Shown: positions 5,898 to 7,768 of the stretch, one piece after another
Numbering within the stretch: the first letter of the stretch is position 1
Layout of the letters: each line of letters opens with the position of its first letter
Source: DATELY01 sp035276085
GTDB taxonomy: Bacteria; Pseudomonadota; Gammaproteobacteria; Steroidobacterales; Steroidobacteraceae
Length of the DNA: 7,768 bases
Direction of reading: 5' to 3'
Assembly (NCBI GenBank): GCA_035276085.1
Contig: DATELY010000097.1
Span: 1 to 7,768, forward strand
The notes under the pieces: generated by a model
The model's input: the letters and a program-made list of their open reading frames with translations, nothing else
Told to the model about the DNA's origin: nothing
Database searches by the model: none
Translations under genes and position numbers: made by a program

Positions 5898-5970
5898 GCG
5901 CAACGTAGCACACGCGCGAACACGCGGCGCCCGGGAGGGCGGTCGAGTGACCACCCGCCCCACGTTGCAC
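5898..5970 (-). other. Structured segment in the ftsZ-lpxC spacer
   Basis: On the minus-strand RNA, GTGCAACGT (5970-5962) can pair with ACGTTGCGC (5906-5898) over 9 bp with one wobble pair. The 55 bases inside hold a GC-rich hairpin (GGGCGG against CCGCCC between 5937 and 5960, also able to form a nested GGTC-GAGT-GACC stem) and a CG-rich stretch. There is no U-tract, so it is not an obvious intrinsic terminator. It may be a pausing or processing site between ftsZ and lpxC, or simply stable GC-rich spacer. Confidence 0.4.
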
Positions 5971-5980
5971 GGTCGATCCG

Positions 5981-6003
5981 CTACAGCCTAGGACCTACGA
6001 CCG
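5981..6003. repeat. Single degenerate heptamer arm downstream of ftsZ
   Basis: The units ACAGCCT, AGGACCT and ACGACCG (5983-6003) follow the 7-base period of the mutT-side repeat. Aligned from CTACAGCCTAG, 22 bases here match the right arm at 264-285 at 19 positions, including an identical 11-base run. There is no full inverted partner in this spacer; only a short CGGTCG (5970-5975) can pair with CGACCG (5998-6003). It looks like a half copy or worn remnant of the same element. Confidence 0.6.
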
Positions 6004-6019
6004 CGGGCTTTGTTGCGCT

Positions 6020-7216
6020 TCAATCGGCCTGACGGCGCAGGAACGCGGGAATGTCCAACATCGAGTTGTCATCCGCATTCGCCAGCCCATCGCCCACCGC
6101 ACGGCGCGACGGCGCATGGTGATGCTGCTCGCGCTGATTGCGGATATACGTCGGCACAGACAGATCGTCCAGCGTCGGCACCGGGCGGGCGGCACCGCGG
6201 CCACCGGAGATCGCTGTCATGCGACGCGCATCCGTCGGCGGAGCCACCTGCTGCGCGACCGGGCTGCCAATACCTGTAGCGACCACCGTCACCCGAATCT
6301 CTTCACGCATTTCCGGATCGATCACGCAGCCGACGACCACATTGGCATCTTCGGAGGCGTAGGTCTTCACCGTGTCACCCACCGTGCTGAACTCGCTCGT
6401 CCGCAGATCGGGTCCCGCGGTGACGTTGATCAACAGGCCGTGAGCGCCATTCAGGTTCACGTCCTCGAGCAACGGGCTGGATACCGCGGCTTCGGCGGCT
6501 TCACGCGCACGGTTCTCACCGCGTGCCGAGCCTGAGCCCATCATCGCCATGCCGGTTTCCGCCATCACGGTACGCACGTCGGCAAAGTCGACGTTGATCA
6601 TGCCGGGACGCGTGATCAACTCGGCGATGCCTTGCACGGCGCCCTGCAGCACCTGGTTTGCCGCCTTGAATGCGTCGAGCAAGGTGACATCGCCACCCAG
6701 CACCGTCAGCAGCTTCTGATTCGGAATCGTGATCAGCGAGTCGCAATGACGCGCCAGCTCCGCGATGCCCGCTTCCGCAGACACGAGACGCTTGCTGCCT
6801 TCCATGCCGAACGGCTTCGTCACGACAGCGACGGTGAGAATGCCCAGCTCTTTTGCGATCTGAGCCACCACTGGCGCCGCACCGGTACCCGTACCACCGC
6901 CCATGCCGGCGGTGATGAAGAGCATGTCCGAGCCTTCCACCAGCTCGATGATGCGATCGCGATCTTCCATCGCCGCCTGACGGCCAATTTCAGGGTCCGC
7001 ACCTGCGCCCAGACCCTTGGTGATATTGCAGCCGATCTGCAGGCTGGCCTTCACCTTGCCATGCTTGATCGCCTGCGCATCGGTGTTGATGCAAATGAAA
7101 TCCACGCCTTCGATGCCGGCGTTGACCATGTGCGCCACGGCATTGCCGCCGCCACCGCCCACGCCGATCACCTTGATCACTGCGCCCTGATTTTCTGTAT
7201 CTGCAAGTACGAACAT
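6020..7216 (-). CDS. ftsZ: FtsZ, tubulin-like cell division GTPase
   Basis: The 398-residue product polymerises with GTP into the Z-ring that recruits the divisome at midcell. The N-terminal VIKVIGVGGGGGNAV (13-27), the tubulin signature GGGTGTG (106-112) and the T7 loop NVDFADV (208-214, with D210 and D213 completing the GTPase site of the next subunit) are intact. A His-rich flexible linker (about 340-385) leads to the C-terminal peptide LDIPAFLRRQAD (387-398), which in the family binds FtsA and ZipA. The start is the ATG at 7214-7216: GAGGGGA lies 6 bases upstream (7223-7229) and MFVLAD fits the family. A GTG at 7282 in frame would add 22 unconserved residues. ftsA lies 170 bases upstream, a wider gap than in E. 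coli, filled by an inverted repeat. Confidence 0.98.
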   Translation of the reverse strand: MFVLADTENQGAVIKVIGVGGGGGNAVAHMVNAGIEGVDFICINTDAQAIKHGKVKASLQIGCNITKGLGAGADPEIGRQAAMEDRDRIIELVEGSDMLFITAGMGGGTGTGAAPVVAQIAKELGILTVAVVTKPFGMEGSKRLVSAEAGIAELARHCDSLITIPNQKLLTVLGGDVTLLDAFKAANQVLQGAVQGIAELITRPGMINVDFADVRTVMAETGMAMMGSGSARGENRAREAAEAAVSSPLLEDVNLNGAHGLLINVTAGPDLRTSEFSTVGDTVKTYASEDANVVVGCVIDPEMREEIRVTVVATGIGSPVAQQVAPPTDARRMTAISGGRGAARPVPTLDDLSVPTYIRNQREQHHHAPSRRAVGDGLANADDNSMLDIPAFLRRQAD

Positions 7217-7222
7217 CGTTAG

Positions 7223-7229
7223 TCCCCTC
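7223..7229 (-). promoter_or_regulatory. Shine-Dalgarno that sets the ftsZ start
   Basis: GAGGGGA on the minus strand lies 6 bases before the ATG at 7214-7216. Together with the conserved N-terminus it favours this ATG over the in-frame GTG at 7282, where an AGGA sits only 3 bases upstream. Confidence 0.85.
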
Positions 7230-7308
7230 GATTGCTGTAGCTGAAACCCAAATCGTCCGATCGCCGCCACCCCATCTCGCACACTTCCTAGTTGTCCATC
7301 GAGCGGCC

Positions 7309-7377
7309 AGCTGGCGAGCTAGCTTGCTGGCCGGAAAGTCCTGGAAGACTTCTCGCCAGCAGACCAGCAGGCGAGCA
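7309..7377. repeat. Inverted pair of tandem octamers in the ftsA-ftsZ spacer
   Basis: The plus-strand arm (7309-7332) reads AGCTGGCG, AGCTAGCT, TGCTGGCC. The other arm (7354-7377), read on the minus strand, is TGCTCGCC, TGCTGGTC, TGCTGGCG. Three 8-base units on each side face each other across 21 bases. On the ftsA-ftsZ RNA, TGCTGG (7361-7356) pairs with CCAGCA (7330-7325), and AAGTC (7351-7347) with GACTT (7340-7336) around a 6-base loop. No U-tract follows, so read-through into ftsZ is likely. It may stabilise or process the mRNA. The layout is like the heptamer sites, but the word and period differ. Confidence 0.7.
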
Positions 7378-7386
7378 AGCCGCCCA

Positions 7387-7768
7387 CTAATAATTCCCCT
7401 GAAACCAACCCTTCATCCGATCCCACACGTTGCGCACGTTGCCGCCGAGCGGCAGCTCGCGTCGGCCACGCACGTAGTTCTCACGGCCATAAAGCAGTAA
7501 CCCCACGCCCGTCGCGTGAATTGGATTGCGCACTACATCCGCAAGGCCGGTGACCTGCTGCGGCAGTCCGAGCCGCACAGGCATGTGAAAGACTTCTTCC
7601 GCCAGCTCGACGGCGCCTTCCATCTTGGCGCTGCCGCCCGTCAACACGACGCCGGCGGCAATGACCTCTTCGAAACCTGACCGCCGCAACTCTTCGCGAA
7701 TGAGCGCGAACAACTCTTCATAGCGAGGCTCGACCACTTCAGCGAGCGTTTGCCGCGCGAGTCGTCGC
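7387..7768 (-). CDS. ftsA: FtsA, C-terminal 126 residues
   Basis: Only the 3' end is in the window; the gene continues beyond the right edge on the minus strand. LAEVVEPRYEELF (8-20 of the visible part), the nucleotide-binding strand GVVLTGGSAKMEG (39-51) and GLADVVRNPIHATGVGLLLYG (74-94) are characteristic of FtsA, an actin-like protein. The last residues, VRNVWDRMKGWFQGNY (111-126), form the amphipathic helix by which FtsA holds FtsZ filaments to the inner membrane. The stop is TAG (7387-7389). An internal GTG at 7737 is in frame but is not the start, since the conserved sequence continues upstream of it. ftsA next to ftsZ is the standard dcw order. Confidence 0.97.
   Translation of the reverse strand, partial: RRLARQTLAEVVEPRYEELFALIREELRRSGFEEVIAAGVVLTGGSAKMEGAVELAEEVFHMPVRLGLPQQVTGLADVVRNPIHATGVGLLLYGRENYVRGRRELPLGGNVRNVWDRMKGWFQGNY

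Noticed and set aside
5937..5960. Intrinsic terminator between ftsZ and lpxC
   Set aside because: The GC-rich stem is not followed by a T-run in either direction, so I kept it only as structured spacer.
7217..7282. GTG at 7282 as the ftsZ start
   Set aside because: It adds 22 residues not found in FtsZ and has an SD only 3 bases away, while the ATG at 7216 has a well-spaced GAGGGGA and the conserved N-terminus.
1..7768. An accessory defence, toxin-antitoxin or mobile system
   Set aside because: All protein genes are conserved core functions in expected order with uniform composition; no transposase, integrase, tRNA or attachment site was seen.

Overview
This is a core-genome window from a GC-rich gammaproteobacterium. 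It covers the distal end of the division and cell wall (dcw) cluster and the secA region next to it. Reading the minus strand, the order is ftsA (3' end only), ftsZ, lpxC, then a convergent plus-strand dciA (DUF721), then an M23 murein peptidase gene, secA and mutT (5' end only). From what I know of gene order, lpxC-dciA-M23-secA with mutT nearby fits Pseudomonas/Xanthomonas-type gammaproteobacteria. The base composition and the repeat-filled spacers would suit a Xanthomonadales, Nevskiales or Steroidobacterales member, but I cannot place it more precisely. There is no sign of a phage, transposon, CRISPR array or defence island.

Layout: mutT (1-220, minus, leaves the window); inverted heptamer repeat (180-293); secA (299-3037, minus, GTG start); a 280-base spacer holding a REPIN-like pair of GC-rich hairpins and a candidate secA promoter; M23 peptidase (3318-4250, minus, GTG start); its leader, with an SD/start-codon hairpin, a c-di-GMP-I (GEMM) riboswitch aptamer and a sigma70-like promoter (4248-4463); dciA (4496-4822, plus); a second inverted heptamer repeat between the convergent dciA and lpxC stops; lpxC (4877-5785, minus); a 234-base structured leader with a possible 27-codon upstream ORF; ftsZ (6020-7216, minus); a 170-base spacer with an inverted octamer repeat; ftsA C-terminus (7387-7768, minus). 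No gene-free stretch is longer than 300 bases.

How the genes work together: FtsA and FtsZ build the Z-ring, LpxC commits UDP-GlcNAc to lipid A, the M23 enzyme probably trims peptidoglycan, SecA drives export of envelope proteins, DciA acts with the replicative helicase, and MutT cleans the nucleotide pool. The most interesting signal is not a protein. The peptidase gene appears to be under a c-di-GMP riboswitch whose aptamer begins almost at the predicted transcription start, and whose gene start (SD plus GTG) lies in a perfect 8-bp hairpin. This would join second-messenger signalling to wall remodelling inside the division cluster. The second theme is short-period (7- or 8-base) tandem repeats arranged as inverted pairs in the spacers. 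Two of these run into coding sequence: they encode the start of MutT and the tail and stop of DciA.
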